Source of the DNA: Saussurea involucrata
Taxonomy: Eukaryota > Streptophyta > Magnoliopsida > Asterales > Asteraceae
DNA: 64,000 nt
Assembly: GCA_033807775.1 (NCBI GenBank)
Contig: CM066327.1
Location: 76,452,795 to 76,516,794, forward strand
Direction: 5' to 3'
This document shows, one piece after another, positions 43,871 through 55,304 of the stretch. Every line of letters starts with the position of its first letter. Positions within the stretch are counted from its first letter, which is position 1. The notes beneath the pieces are model-generated. The model did no database searches. It saw only the letters and a list, made by a program, of their open reading frames with translations, and was not told the DNA's origin. Both the position numbers and the translations under genes were made by a program.

Positions 43871-44879
43871 ATCTTCAGCGGTTCACATTTAATCAGCGAT
43901 ACGTTTATACATTCTTGTATAGGCTCTCGGATAAAATAAACTTTTATAATCCATTTCATCATCTTCTCTCTGAATAAACTTGGTTAAACTGATATCCAGG
44001 TATGTTTTTCTCTCTCTGACAATCGCATGTAAATGCAAGATTTCAAATTCTTACATCGCTGAATATCTCTTCCTTAACAGCGATATTTTGAAATTTCTTA
44101 AAACCCTCACTGATATTTCTATTCAGTGCTTCATATTTTCCAAAGAGTCCCTGAGTTTTTTTTAAACCTCAGAGACATCCTAAAAGAATGTGAAAGGACA
44201 GTTGTGACGTCATTGCAACGGATAACACCTGGCACGCTCTTTTTCTGACACACGTTTGCACGTTTCGTTGTCTATCCAATCAAATGCAAACACGTGTCTG
44301 TGTCATGATGAAAAACTTTCCCGCTCAAGTTTTTCTCTCTCTACTCTCTTCCTATATAAACACTCTCAAAGTTTATATTTGTCTTTTACGCGAATCAATC
44401 TTTCTCCGCAAGAAAAGAACACTGTTGCATTTTGTGCTCTCAATCTTCAAGAACTGTTCATCATCTTCTTCATCAAACTCAAGGTTAATATGTTCTTATC
44501 TATTATCAAATGCGAATAACTTGTTTTCGATCTTATCATTGTTTTACACAAGATCAAACAAAAGAACTCAAAAATAAAATCATTTTCTTTCATGGTTTTA
44601 TAAACACAACCATTTCATGGTTGTTCTTCAAGTTTTAAATCTAAAATCTTAAACTTGTTCTTCTTTCGTATCCATTTTTTTTAAGAAACTGGAATACAAG
44701 GCTTATGGGTGTTATTTTCGTTTTTTTTTTTCAAAAACAAGAAAAACCCTAATCTTCATTAAGACTTTTTTGTCTGAATGAAATGGACAAAATTCGAAAA
44801 ATCTTAATGGAAATTTTCTTTCCACATTAAGATAATTCTTATTTGTTAACATCTTTGGTTGAACTGATAATACAGTGAA
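43871..44879 (+). promoter_or_regulatory. Pol-to-extra-ORF gap with promoter and leader intron (element C)
   Basis: No ORF. Promoter-like motifs: CCAAT (44276-44280), G-box CACGTG (44291-44296), CT-rich patch, TATATAAA at 44353-44360. A C/T/A-rich leader follows, then CAAG|GTTAATAT at 44484 and, after a T-rich stretch with CTGATAA, TACAG| at 44875, four bases before the ATG (44880). This reads as a normal plant promoter plus a 5'-UTR intron of 392 bp. Inferred; no transcript evidence. Confidence 0.55.
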
Positions 44880-47062
44880 ATGGCAACTTCAAAGCTGAAT
44901 GTTACCGCTGAGTCCATCTCCGTTGATTCTGAGTAACTGGAAATCACTAAAGCTCCTCAGGTTAAGTTTGAGCTGGATCAACTAGACTGGACAAAGGCAA
45001 ACAACCTCTCAGCGCTTCTCGAGTTTCCTCCTCGGAAGCAAGTATCCCATCTAGACGACGCTGTAAATCTTTTGAAGAATAGCCCCATCTACACAGCACT
45101 GACAATCACACCTCCTGCCAGTCAGCGTCTCTTATCCCAATTCTGGTACTCTGCCAGACACACCGATCTACCCTCCGCCAAAGATCCATCTAAAACCATC
45201 GACTGCATACTCAGCGATACTGAGTATGGCACCATCAAAATAACCCCCGCAATAATCCGCAAAGCCCTGAAATTCCCCAACGCTACCTCAGAAAATCCTT
45301 TCATTCCATTACCTGACCACAAGAAGCACGCTGACAGGGAAGAAATCATTGATTTCCTTGATGCGATGGGTTACATCTGGGAGACTGGAAGAGACAAGCT
45401 ACCTGAGAAGAAGCTGACGCTGATAAAGAAATCCAAGATGCCCAGCGAGATGAACTTCATCTTCGCTCACCTGATCAGCTGCATGACAGCGAAATCCGGA
45501 TCTTCTGATCAAGCCGCTCAACCTCAGCAGGCCATGGGTTACGCACTGCTGAAAGGTCTCAACATTGACTGGGCCTCCATCATCTATGAAGACCTCATTC
45601 AACGTGTTGATTCTGCCGCTGACCGACCAGCATGGGTTCCTTACCCACGATTCATCAGCGCCATCTTTCAATATGGCCTGAAGGACAGCTATCCTGAAGA
45701 GGGTGATCTGAAACTCTCTCAGATTGGCCCTAAAGTTCTCGACTTCAAACTTGTCGCCAACGAGGTACGTCTCTCTACCCTTCTCACTCTACTTAATTCT
45801 CCGCTTTCTGTGGCTCCTTCAGCGACAATACCCCTCGCTGATTCCCAGGCCACAAAATCCATTCCTTCTAAGAAAAGGAAACAATCTCTTACCCCTCTTG
45901 ATTCCAAAAGGATCAAGAAAACCAAGGAGCAACCCCAGCAATTCCATGCTGAAGACTCCTCAGCTCATTCTGAAGAGCTGAAGGAAAGTTCTGTGGTACG
46001 CTCTGCCACACCAATTCAAGCCATCCCTTCTAAACCTACTTCAGCGTCCTTAAACGTTGAGGTTAGAACTTTGGAATCTACCCAACCTTCTTCAGTCTCT
46101 CAAAAGACTGATGAAGTACTTCTCAGCGAATCCAACGCTGAACTTGAAACCCAACCCCAATTCTTATCCTACGATCCTCCCTCTATTTCTTTGGACACTC
46201 CTCCAGCTAAAACTGGAGATGCCATCATTCAAGAAGCCGTTGAAGCTTCAAAGAGAATGACGAAGAAAGGACCTGCAGAGATCTCCATCCCTCACGGAAC
46301 TTTTGAGGGAGATATGGAACACTATGGAGGGACTCGAAACTTTGATGAGTTCGTCAACGCTCCTGCAGGTACAGATCCCACCTTAAACACTGTAACTAAA
46401 CCTGAAACTTCTGAGCTTTCCTTTGTTCACAAGTACTTATATGTTACAGGTCCTTATTTGGGAGACATCAACCAGTCTCTGAAGTCCATGGAGATGAAAC
46501 TTACAGATCTCACCACCGGTCTATCAAATAACTCTACAGCTGTAACAAACGCTGGAGAGAATCTGACGAAGCTGACTACTGTGGTGGAAAAGAAGGCCTC
46601 CTCTGATGACATCAAAGGCCTTGATAAAACTCTCGCCGACTTTGCCAAAGTGCTCTCCGACATCTACACTGACTACACCAACCTCAAATCGTCAGTTTCC
46701 ACCGTTTCCAGCGAGGTTACAACGATGAAGAAATCGGTTGGTACACTCGAAGGTGATATGTCAGTGGTCAAGACCGACTTGGGCTCAGTGAAGACCGACC
46801 TTGGTTCTGTCAAGACAATGATCGAGACGCTGGTGAACAAGGCAAACAATCCAGCTCCTGCTCCGGCCCCTGCACCTATTTTGGACTCATTCACCGCAGA
46901 GGATCGCCAAGAGCTGAAGAAGATCACGCCTGCTATTTCTGGCCTAGAAGACAGAATAGCTAAGCTTGAAGGTTGTGTGAAAATCTCTGGCCCAGAAGAC
47001 AGAGATGACACCAATGCTGAGTCTACCCATTCCTCCCCCGCCCATCATGAGAAAGAGGGGGA

Positions 47063-47142
47063 GAAGAGCGCTGAACAAGAGAAGAGCGCTGAACAAGAGA
47101 AGAGCGCTGAAGATCAAAATAAGAGCGCTGAAGACCTTTCCC
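47063..47142 (+). repeat. 18-bp tandem repeats in the extra ORF (element C)
   Basis: AAGAGCGCTGAACAAGAG is repeated two to three times, followed by two diverged copies, encoding EKSAEQ units. The repeat contains the family word CGCTGA. Confidence 0.9.
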
Positions 47143-47549
47143 ATGATGAATCTATCAGGGGAGAGGGTAATGAAGATCTGGTTACTGGACCTCAGGGAGA
47201 TGAAAACCCTGAGGGAACCGAGAAGCTCGCCTCTGTATCTGAGGGGGAGCAACTCGAAGAAGACGCTGAGGAATCCGAAGCAGAAGAAGATGAAGACATC
47301 GACATCCCTGAAGCTGAACCATCCTCCTCTCCAAGGAACGATGATGATGATGATGATGAAGATGACGAATTCTTTGTCGTCAAACCTGCTCCTCGAAAAG
47401 CTCTTAAAGAGATAGTGATAACCGAATCCACAGGGGAGAAGACAAAAACAAAGACAAAGCACTCAGCCTCTGGCGCTGAGAAAAGCAAAGACAAAGGCAT
47501 CGCTGAAGATGATAATCTGGCGATCTTGCTTGCAAAGCCGATTTGTCAG

Positions 47550-47669
47550 GTACACTAAACTTATTTTTCCTTCCCTGATCATCTCTAAACAATCAGTTAT
47601 CCATTCCACAAACACCATACACATCCATATTTTTTTTTCTATCTTTTCTACCCAAGTTCTTCTACCCAG
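47550..47669 (+). other. Probable 120-bp intron in the extra ORF (element C)
   Basis: CAG|GTACAC donor at 47550 and TACCCAG|T acceptor ending 47669, T-rich between, phase 0 on both sides. The segment has two or more in-frame stops (47556, 47586) and lacks the codon pattern of its surroundings. Removing it keeps the frame. Inferred from sequence only. Confidence 0.5.
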
Positions 47670-48959
47670 TTCTTATTTGTAAGATCGCTGCGCTTCAGCT
47701 AGTCCTCTCCCCTGTTTGAGGATATCGCTGAAGGCTCTACTATTGCGACTTCACCAATAATTCCAGCTACCGCTGAAGACATAATCCCAGTCTTAGATTT
47801 AATCTCTGAGACTGATGAACCAGAAGAACAACCTCTCTTGCACAGAAACAGACCTTCCTCAGTTCCTCAAAGGCTGAGTGAAGAAGATCAAAAGAGGAGA
47901 GAAGAAATGATAAAGCGATTCGAGGATCAGCGAATCATTCTAAGGCGCGATCAACTGCCTTCAGTTCCTCCTAAGTTCAGAATTTCAAAAGCTGAATACC
48001 AGGAACATCTCAGAGCTGAACGCCTCATCGCTGAAAGGAAGGAAGCTGAAGATAAAGACAGAGAATACGCCATCAAGCTCACTCAAGAATCTGTCAAAGA
48101 CCCCAAGCTGAAGCGTATTCCCATTCAAATCCAACGAAAGCTTTGGGAACAAGCCCAGAAGATCGTGTAAAAGAAAGCTGAAGTTTCTCAGACCACCCTG
48201 ATCTGGTGTAAAGAGAAAATCCACTTCAGATATCGTCCAGCGAAGATCAACAAGGTATTCATCTCTGGAAGAACCTCCATCGGAGTACCTATTGTTGACA
48301 TCAAACTGTTCAGAGAAGATGGCACATCTGAAACCTTTCGCGCTGACACTGTAAAAAGGTATGGTCTCTCTGAATGGCTGGAGATGAGGTTAGCTATCCA
48401 TCCATCACAATCTAAGTACAAGGATCATTTCGAAAAGCTGATAAACAGACAGATCGACTTGATATCTTCTTGTGTGGATATTCCTCCTGTTCCTGATCTT
48501 AAGCCGAAAAGAAAAAGAGGTTCTCCAAGGAAGAAACGTCAAGATTCAAACTCAGGTCCTGTCATACGAAATGAAACTGGAATTGGTTTCTCTCGCGCTG
48601 AAGTACTTGGTCCTGATCCCGATCTATCTGCCCTTGACATTTCTTTGCCACCATGTGAACTTTTCGTCCCTGGTAAAGTCATCAGTAATCCTTATGGAAT
48701 ATTCTTTCTTGACTACGACGGACGTAAATGCTTTCAACGGATCGCTGAGCTTCCAATCACACCAATCGAACAGCTCAGAGATCTCATCTACTGGTGCGAC
48801 TTCAGAAAAGACATTCAGGCACGACACCTAAAACCCTTGATTTTTGAAGCTGCTCTGAAGCTAAAGAATAAAGGAGAAAAGGTTCCTGACTGGATGATTC
48901 CAACTGAAAAGACAACCCTTGATGAACTTCTCATTAAGGAAGAACCCTTTGAAGGCTGA

Positions 48960-49216
48960 CAACAATCACCTCATTCTCTATTGTATCAGTCATCCTTCAG
49001 TACTTGTAATTTATTTCGCTTGTACTTGTAATCTTTCTTATTCAAATTGTAACTTGATTCAAAGATTTAAAGAAAGATTTCAGCGAATGTACTTTACTCC
49101 ATCAGTACTGAAAAGATCCCAGAAAACAGTAAAAGGGGCAAATATTTTATGAGTTCTTTTTATCCTTATGTTTTCATTAAATAGCAATTTTCTTTGTTGC
49201 TATGTCATAATCAAAT
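48960..49216 (+). other. 3' untranslated part of element C
   Basis: T/A-rich sequence between the extra ORF and the polypurine tract. No ORF. Confidence 0.7.
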
Positions 49217-49226
49217 AGGGGGAGAT
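49217..49226 (+). other. Polypurine tract of element C
   Basis: AGGGGGAGAT immediately before the 3' LTR, the plus-strand primer site. Confidence 0.92.
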
Positions 49227-50195
49227 TGTTGATCCAAACCCTCAGTGATTTGATAATGACTCTATCTTAAATACTTAGTGAAAATTGTAAGTAAACAATA
49301 TGTATCAGAGTTTCACTATCGCTGATAAGTACTAAGATCTTACAGTATTGCTGATAGGAACTCTCGCTCTTTTAGATTAAACATTCAGCGAACACTGTTC
49401 ACCATATCGCTGAGTCTGTTCAGTCCTTATGGTGATCGCTGATAAGTTAGTTGTTTACCTATGATCCCTGAAGACAAGATTCACGTCAACAAAGGTTCTA
49501 CGCTGAAGTCGAAGATTAAGCTCAAGAACCAGCGACAAGTCTCCTAATGAACTGATGCAGATCAGCGAAGACTCAGATTTGTCCACTTAACGTGAAGTAT
49601 CAAGTACAAGACTTCAGCTATCGCTGAACTTTATCATTCGCTGAATAGTAAATGATAATCGCTGAATCAACGAAAGCTGATCATGAAGTCCTCCGTACAA
49701 AGTACTTTTGTCTTAACCTCCCTTGCACGCCACCGTACGAAATGTCAGAAAAGAACCTCCGAAAATCTGAAATCGTACAACCACTCTGATACTACACTGT
49801 TCATTCATGCGGCTACTAAGGTTGTCAACAAAGGTCAATGACATGCAACCAATCCGCTGATGACACGTGTAAAGTGTATACTGAATTGCATTAAATGCAT
49901 GCAGTATATAAAGAGATGAACTCACTTCATTTGAAGTAACTTGCTAACTCTGGACAAGTTCAAATCTCTCTTAAGATAGGATTTTATTAGTAATCTCCTT
50001 ATCTTTCTTAGTGCAAGAAACCTTAGTGTTCCAACTTGTTTAGATTTAGGTTTATCCTTAATCTTGTTTCCGCAACAAGCTGTAAATTGTTAATGATTTA
50101 TCAATAAACAATTTAGAAAAGTAAAATAGTGTGTTTGTATTCAACCCCCCCCCCCCCCCCTTCTACAAACTTGTATAGGCCTTTCCGGACCAACA
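49227..50195 (+). repeat. 3' LTR of element C (969 bp)
   Basis: Same ends as the 5' LTR. The C run is 16 long instead of 19, which explains the 3-bp length difference. About nine substitutions by eye. Confidence 0.95.
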
Positions 50196-50200
50196 TAAAA

Positions 50201-51264
50201 TAAAAGTCAAAAACCAATAGAAAATATATTTCATAGAGTGGATTTGCATATTACCTGGTTGTTGCCCAAAACATAACGACTTTCACCACAAGGGTTTCTG
50301 CACAAATTAAGATGTTTGCCCTTCAACAAACATGATCAATTTATGGTACAGGTCAATTTATAGATGGGGAGACTTGTATAGATCGGTAAGAGGAAGATAA
50401 ATGATCACAAAATGAGCAAACAAAGGGACAAATTGAAAGAGGATCGAACCTGTAGATTAGAAGGGCGTGGTCCTTGGGAAATCAAAAGCCATATCGGGTC
50501 ACAGAAGAGGAAAATCCTGCATATTAATCAAAAACCTAAGAAAAATCAATTTAAGAACCTGAGAAAAATCAATTTCACGATTATAATTTCAACAACAAAA
50601 AACGAAACTCTAAGAAAATTACATCACGATTTATAGCTGCCATCATATGGATCGTGCACGACAGTTTCTGAAGCAAACTGGACGTGATCGTCCGATTGAA
50701 GGGGAGGAGTGGGGCAGTTCCATGAACGTGGAGGTTGAAAGGCGGAGATAAATCAGTGCACGAGAAGGAGAGAACTGCAACAGGGGAGAGTTCGTGTGAG
50801 AGAAAGGCGCGAGGGGCATCGCAACCGCTAGGACAAGGAGTGGGATAGATAGTTACAGGGTTAAGCTAAAATGAATTTGAACGGCTGTGATTAAGAGTTA
50901 GATGAATTTAAGCGGCCTAGAGCCCCAGATCGAGTCAAAAATGGTTACACGAGCCTGGGTCAATAGTATATATAATTACACATCCATCAACAAAAACTGT
51001 TTATATATTTCCAAGAGATGCTTTAAAAATTTCCAAAATAAATAATTAGAATTTAACATTAAAAAGGACATATTAATTCTAAAGATTATGATATTGTTAA
51101 TATTATTAAAATATTTAATAATGTATTCTATTTCTCACTTAAATGTCTAGTTTTAAGGTTTATTATCTAAGAAATGCAATAAAAATCTATTCCTCTCTTG
51201 TTTTAAAAGTAATACTTTTATAAGCTTATTGTTTATCTTGTGTTAGGTCATTTTAAGGATTATC
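50201..51264. other. Relic DNA right of element C
   Basis: Continues the interval seen at 35626-37110. 50640-50870 is GC-richer and promoter/UTR-like but no ORF is supported. At 50950-50972 the minus strand reads TATATATACTATTGACCC, similar to a Helitron 5' end but without the leading TC. From 50975 to 51264 it is AT-rich. Confidence 0.45.
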
Positions 51265-53910
51265 TGTAACACCCAGAATTTCCAAGAAAGTTAAACCATG
51301 TCTCAACCGTATGTGTATCTCTGCATTCAAATGGCTTGTATTTGGATTTTCGTTTTATTTTCACATGCATATTTCTGTGTCGTGAGTAAATGCCGAAAGA
51401 GGCTCGTTTGGATCAGTTCTCGCTCGGAACAACAAATGGGTCGTCTTCGACGACTATGACCGACGACAATGCCCTGGTCATAGTCGCAGTGGCAATGTCG
51501 CATGGGAGGGGCTGATGGGCGAAATCAAACAGAACGTGGGTAGTCGGAGGCGACTATGCCCGCGACATTGCCCAGGGGCATAGTCGCGAGGGCATAGTCA
51601 CGAGCGGGGCGATGGCAGCAGCTATATGGGTCGTTTTTGGGGGAAAACACACTCACTTCTCTTCTCTTTTCACCTTATCGATGCTCTTTACCTCTTGGGA
51701 CGATTTCTCCTCCGTTTCTTCACTTCTCTTCACATTTAATGCTAAGAACTCCATAGTTTAAGTGGGTGGTTGCTATTTTGGTTCTTGTCATAACCTTTGG
51801 GAACTACCTCCTTCATTTAAGGCATCAAGGGCTAGTCATCCATTTTCTAGGGTTTCTCCAACCCTCTCCCATCTCCTTCAAGAAGTGAAGTCTAAGTTCA
51901 TCTTGGTAAACCTAGAAGTATTTTGTTGGTGTATTCAAGTTGTGGTTAAGGTAACCTTCTATTTTCTTCATCTAAGGAATTAGGGCTTTTATATAAGTTA
52001 AGATATTGGTGTAAAATGTTTGGGGAACGGTTTTGTATGGTTGAATATGATTTTTGATGGTTGGAAACTTGTGGATCTAGGTTTTGGAGGTTTTTGACTT
52101 GAAGATTAAAGTTTCTTCAAAGGAGCTCAATTGGGGAAACATATAGATTTAGCCTAAATCTAGCAAGGTGAGTTCAAGTTGATTTGTGAAAACGTTGTAC
52201 ATGCCAAAATGTCAATTTTAAAGTGATTATGTGTTTACATGAAAAATATCCTTTGTGAAGCTATTTGTTGGGTTTTGATTATGAAAGTGTTTGACTTTAT
52301 AAAATCTTATAAAACACCCACTTTTGGGATTTTGAACACTTTGTTGAGTAAATCATGATTGAAAGTGTTTATTTAACTTATTTTCACAAATGGAGATTGT
52401 TGGGTAAAACGTGCTTTTAGTATTGTCTTGATTATGCACAAACTATGATACGGTACGTTTTGGGAAAATACAAATGTGTTGAGTTATTAGAGTTTGGTCG
52501 ATCTCGAGTTTATGAACATTTTGTGAATTGTAAATCTTGTAAATCTGGGTCGAAGGCCAATCGTGTTATATGAGTCAAAGATATGAGTAAAAGTGTATTT
52601 TGGGTTATATAACCGTATGGGCTCGTATACATAGCCAAACGTTTGCTTTGCCTATTTCGGCTTAAATCGTACTCAAACAAGTCTCGGGGCACTTGCCCAA
52701 TTTTAATAGCTCGAGATGGATCTTTGGATGTGTTATGCACTTTATTGCATTTTAAATGGGAGGTTACATGTTTTGAATGCATTAGTTCATTCGTTTTGAG
52801 TCATGTAACATTTTTAGACTGTAATGCATTGGATCCATAGGCATGTAAGTCAGTCATATTTAATAGTGACGAGTCTTGATATTCTCACTTTGGGGCTTAT
52901 GTCGAACTAGCGTTGTTGATGTCTCGTTCTTTTGTGAAGAGGAACCGTTATGGGTTGTACTCTGGGATTATGAGTTATTTTGGTGTCTATCTCTTTGCGC
53001 ACGAGGAGTGGACTATTGGAATGCATGGTTATATGCGGTAGGCCATTCAGGGCCACTAACGAGTAGGTAATGGGGGACATTGAAGTCCTTGAGGTGTAAC
53101 TCGTCTAGATTGGATAGGCAATATGGTCCCAAAAGTCCTTGAGGTGTAACTTGACGGAGTAGGCAATAAAGGCAATATGGTCCCATAAGTCCTGGAGGTT
53201 GTGATGTCTTTATGGCATGGGAACTAAAACCGGGACTTGAGGTGTAATCCAATAACATCATAAGTAACCTAACTTTGTGTGCCCGTCACATTCGATGGAA
53301 CCGGGTCTCCCCCGTCACCGAAAGGTATTGTTTTTAGGTATTTACTTTTATCCATATTTTCGGTGACGTATTTTATTTATATGATTTGTTTCCCATGGTT
53401 TATTGGCGGAGTACTATGCCTCATCCTTATTGGATGTTTTAAATTTTGGAGTTTTATTCATGTTTATATTACTCGGGATATTTAACGTCAAAGCCATTTT
53501 GAGTGAGTTGTGGAGTAAGTTTATTTTTGGAAAATGTTTCATATGAAAGCTTTCGGCTCAAGATTTGTGTGTGTCGGGAAAAGGAGTTGTTTACATAATT
53601 GTTATAAATTATTTTGGGAAAAATATGTTTTCAAGCTACACCTCCTCGTTTATTGATTTACACAATCATGATAAAACTCTTGAACTCACTAGGCGTTAGC
53701 CTAACCTTTTTATTTGTCGGCATGTGCAACAGGTTCAGATTGGGAATAATTCTAGTAGCACTGTGAAGAGATGAGTGCAAGTAGTGTGCCCAGGAAGTAA
53801 AGTTCTTAGTTAAGTCTTTCGCATTTATTTTAGGAATAACAGCTTGTATTTGTGTTAAGTAGTACTCAATGTTATTTGGTTTTAATGTATGACTTGTATT
53901 ATGACTTAGA
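51265..53910 (+). mobile_element. Long LTR-like sequence, probably Ty3/gypsy (solo or truncated)
   Basis: Starts TGTAACACCC, a common start of plant gypsy LTRs. It has tandem GGCAATATGGTCCCA..AAGTCCTTGAGGTGTAA units (53080-53250). Near the right end is GAACTCACTAGGCGTTAGCC, continuing TAACC, then a pyrimidine stretch and CAGGTTCAG, which I associate with 3' parts of large Tekay-type LTRs. No coding domains. The right border and target duplication are not resolved; element D begins by about 53911. The length (about 2.6 kb) would be long but acceptable for such an LTR. Confidence 0.5.
51451..51587. repeat. Two tandem hairpins
   Basis: CGACTATGACC (51451-51461) pairs with GGTCATAGTCG (51476-51486). 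GCGACTATGCCC (51550-51561) pairs with GGGCATAGTCGC (51576-51587). Both loops are 14 bases and both contain GACAATGCCCT or GACATTGCCCA, so one arose by duplication of the other or both are maintained. Confidence 0.85.
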
Positions 53911-53919
53911 TTATGGTGA

Positions 53920-54349
53920 GAAGTTCAAAAATAGCAGAAATCAGTTGGCGGTTTATTCCCAGTGAAATAACATTTTCAGTGTCAGAAGAGGACACATACC
54001 CAATGATGGCATTCAAGTCCTTCTCATACCTACATGAGGACCAATATTGGTTAATATACCGGTTTAGAAGTTCAGTTGTGTTTAGGGTTAGGGCTTTTGA
54101 GATGAAGTGGTTCTAGAGAAGGACTATGAGGGTGGAATACTCCATAGCAAAAGCATCAGGGTTCAAAATCACATAGTGATTGTTGGGTTTCATGGGTAAA
54201 AGGGCGAAATGGTTTTCTTTGTTGATGAACGATTGATGGTGGGTGGAAGGTTGATGATGAACATAATCATCACTGTCAGAATGTGATTCATTGTCCTTAC
54301 GAGCAAAGATTGGGTTGAAGGAGTTGTTGGATTCGACTGGAGAAGCCAT
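53920..54349 (-). pseudogene. Start of the extra ORF in element D
   Basis: ATG at 54349. Leader MASPVESNNSFNPIFARKDN, then NHFALLPMKPNNHYVILNPD, matching the NCYLVPSP region of B/E. The frame is lost near 54113 and the homologous text continues as RYINQYWSSCRYEKD and onward in another frame to about 53920, where the element ends. About one tenth of the full ORF. Confidence 0.75.
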
Positions 54350-55304
54350 TTTTGCAGGTTTTGAAGGTCTGGAAGTATGAAGTTCTTGCACCGAGAGATT
54401 GAAGAAGAGGGTAAAAAGAAGAAAATAGGGGAACTTCGAATTTAAAGGCACAGATTTAAAATGGATTAGTAGGATTACCATGATATTTGGAATCCGTAAT
54501 CAAGTACAAATCCGTTTGGGCAAACGACGATTGATAACTCCACTCAGAAGATGACAGGTGGACATGGGCGGTTCAGAGATGGGACGTGAACGCGTACCAC
54601 TACCCACGCGCGTGAGAGATACTATAGCCACTTGGTTGTGCTTTTGAGCAAATAACCCGCACCCTAGAGGAGAGTTCATAAACACACAAGTGTTGGAACA
54701 CAGAAGAGGCTCTGTACAGAAGGGGCCTCTGTGATCTAGGGTCGATCTTCTGGCATAAAGATTACACCTTTGTTTACCTAAAAGTTTGAAAATCATTGAT
54801 ATGGTCGAGAGTAGAGGCACTTCTAGACAAGTCATGACTCAGAGGTTCTGTGCCATCGGTGCAGAGGCTCTATGCCCAGGGTGCAGAGGCTCTTTGAGAG
54901 AAAATTTAGTATAAGTACATACTCATCGAAGGTTTTGATCAATCAAAGTTTTGATTCGATGAAAAAGAGGTTTAATGGTGTATTGAGAAAATCATATATT
55001 TGATTTACACCAATTATGTGTGGATTGATGAGATTTTGATGCCCCCCTTGAAGATTGGCTTACCTTTGCTCCCCCTTGAACTATGCTTGGGTCATAAGGT
55101 GATAAATGTCGAATGAAGCACAAATCAAGCAACTTAATAGGCTATGTGATATGCTACAGATGTTTTGTAGATGAGCACAAAATCTCTTCTTGACACAAGT
55201 AGAAAGAAGAATATACTCAAGAATTTACATGCGGACAGAAGAAATATTTACAAGCTCAGAGGATCTGTACCAAGGTGCATAGGCTCTGTGCATCAGACAT
55301 GCTT
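54350..55304 (-). other. Non-coding gap of element D
   Basis: Contains CAGAGG/CTCTG words and two polypurine-like repeats (near 55040-55051 and at 55068-55079), as in B and E. No ORF is supported and no clear TATA box as in B/E was recognised. Confidence 0.65.

Larger units (their letters stand above)
44880..48959 (+). pseudogene. Extra 3' ORF (env-like/SIRE ORF) of element C, broken
   Basis: One frame from ATG 44880 to TGA 48957-48959, about 1,320 codons if 47550-47669 is an intron. In-frame stops: TAA 44934-44936, TAG 47700-47702, TAA 48168-48170. The globular domain (about 45100-45720) shares with B/E the pattern FLDAMGY...KKSKMPSEMNFIF, SCMTAKSGSSDQAAQ, DWASIIYEDL, PRFISAIFQYGL. Then a lysine patch (SKKRKQSLTPLDSKRIKKTK), heptad-like helical segments (46440-46980), 18-bp tandem repeats, an acidic run (DDDDDDEDDE), and a lysine-rich, charged C-terminal domain (47838-48959). 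No signal peptide or membrane span. Role unknown. Confidence 0.8.
37111..50200 (+). mobile_element. Ty1/copia element C, full length, Sirevirus-like, with TSD
   Basis: Target duplication TAAAA at 37111-37115 and 50196-50200. LTRs at 37116-38087 (972 bp) and 49227-50195 (969 bp) differ at about nine positions plus C-run length, eight of the nine being C/T. Order: primer site, single-frame gag-pol (38168-43870), 1-kb gap with promoter-like motifs and a leader intron, extra ORF (44880-48959), polypurine tract. Same family as A and clearly different from B/E. Low LTR divergence indicates a recent insertion, yet there are many in-frame stops. Confidence 0.96.

Noticed and set aside
45072..45074. 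Start of the 828-codon frame at 45072
   Set aside because: The codon is TTG; the same frame runs back to an ATG at 44880 after one stop, which also follows the predicted splice acceptor, so 45072 is not a real start.
47063..47142. CRISPR-like array
   Set aside because: Short in-frame coding repeats without spacers, in a plant retroelement.
47838..47840. Start of the frame at 47838
   Set aside because: Also TTG, and in frame with the upstream extra ORF; part of that ORF, not a separate gene.
51762..51983. Small ORF in the gypsy-like LTR
   Set aside because: No homology pattern and located in LTR-type non-coding sequence.
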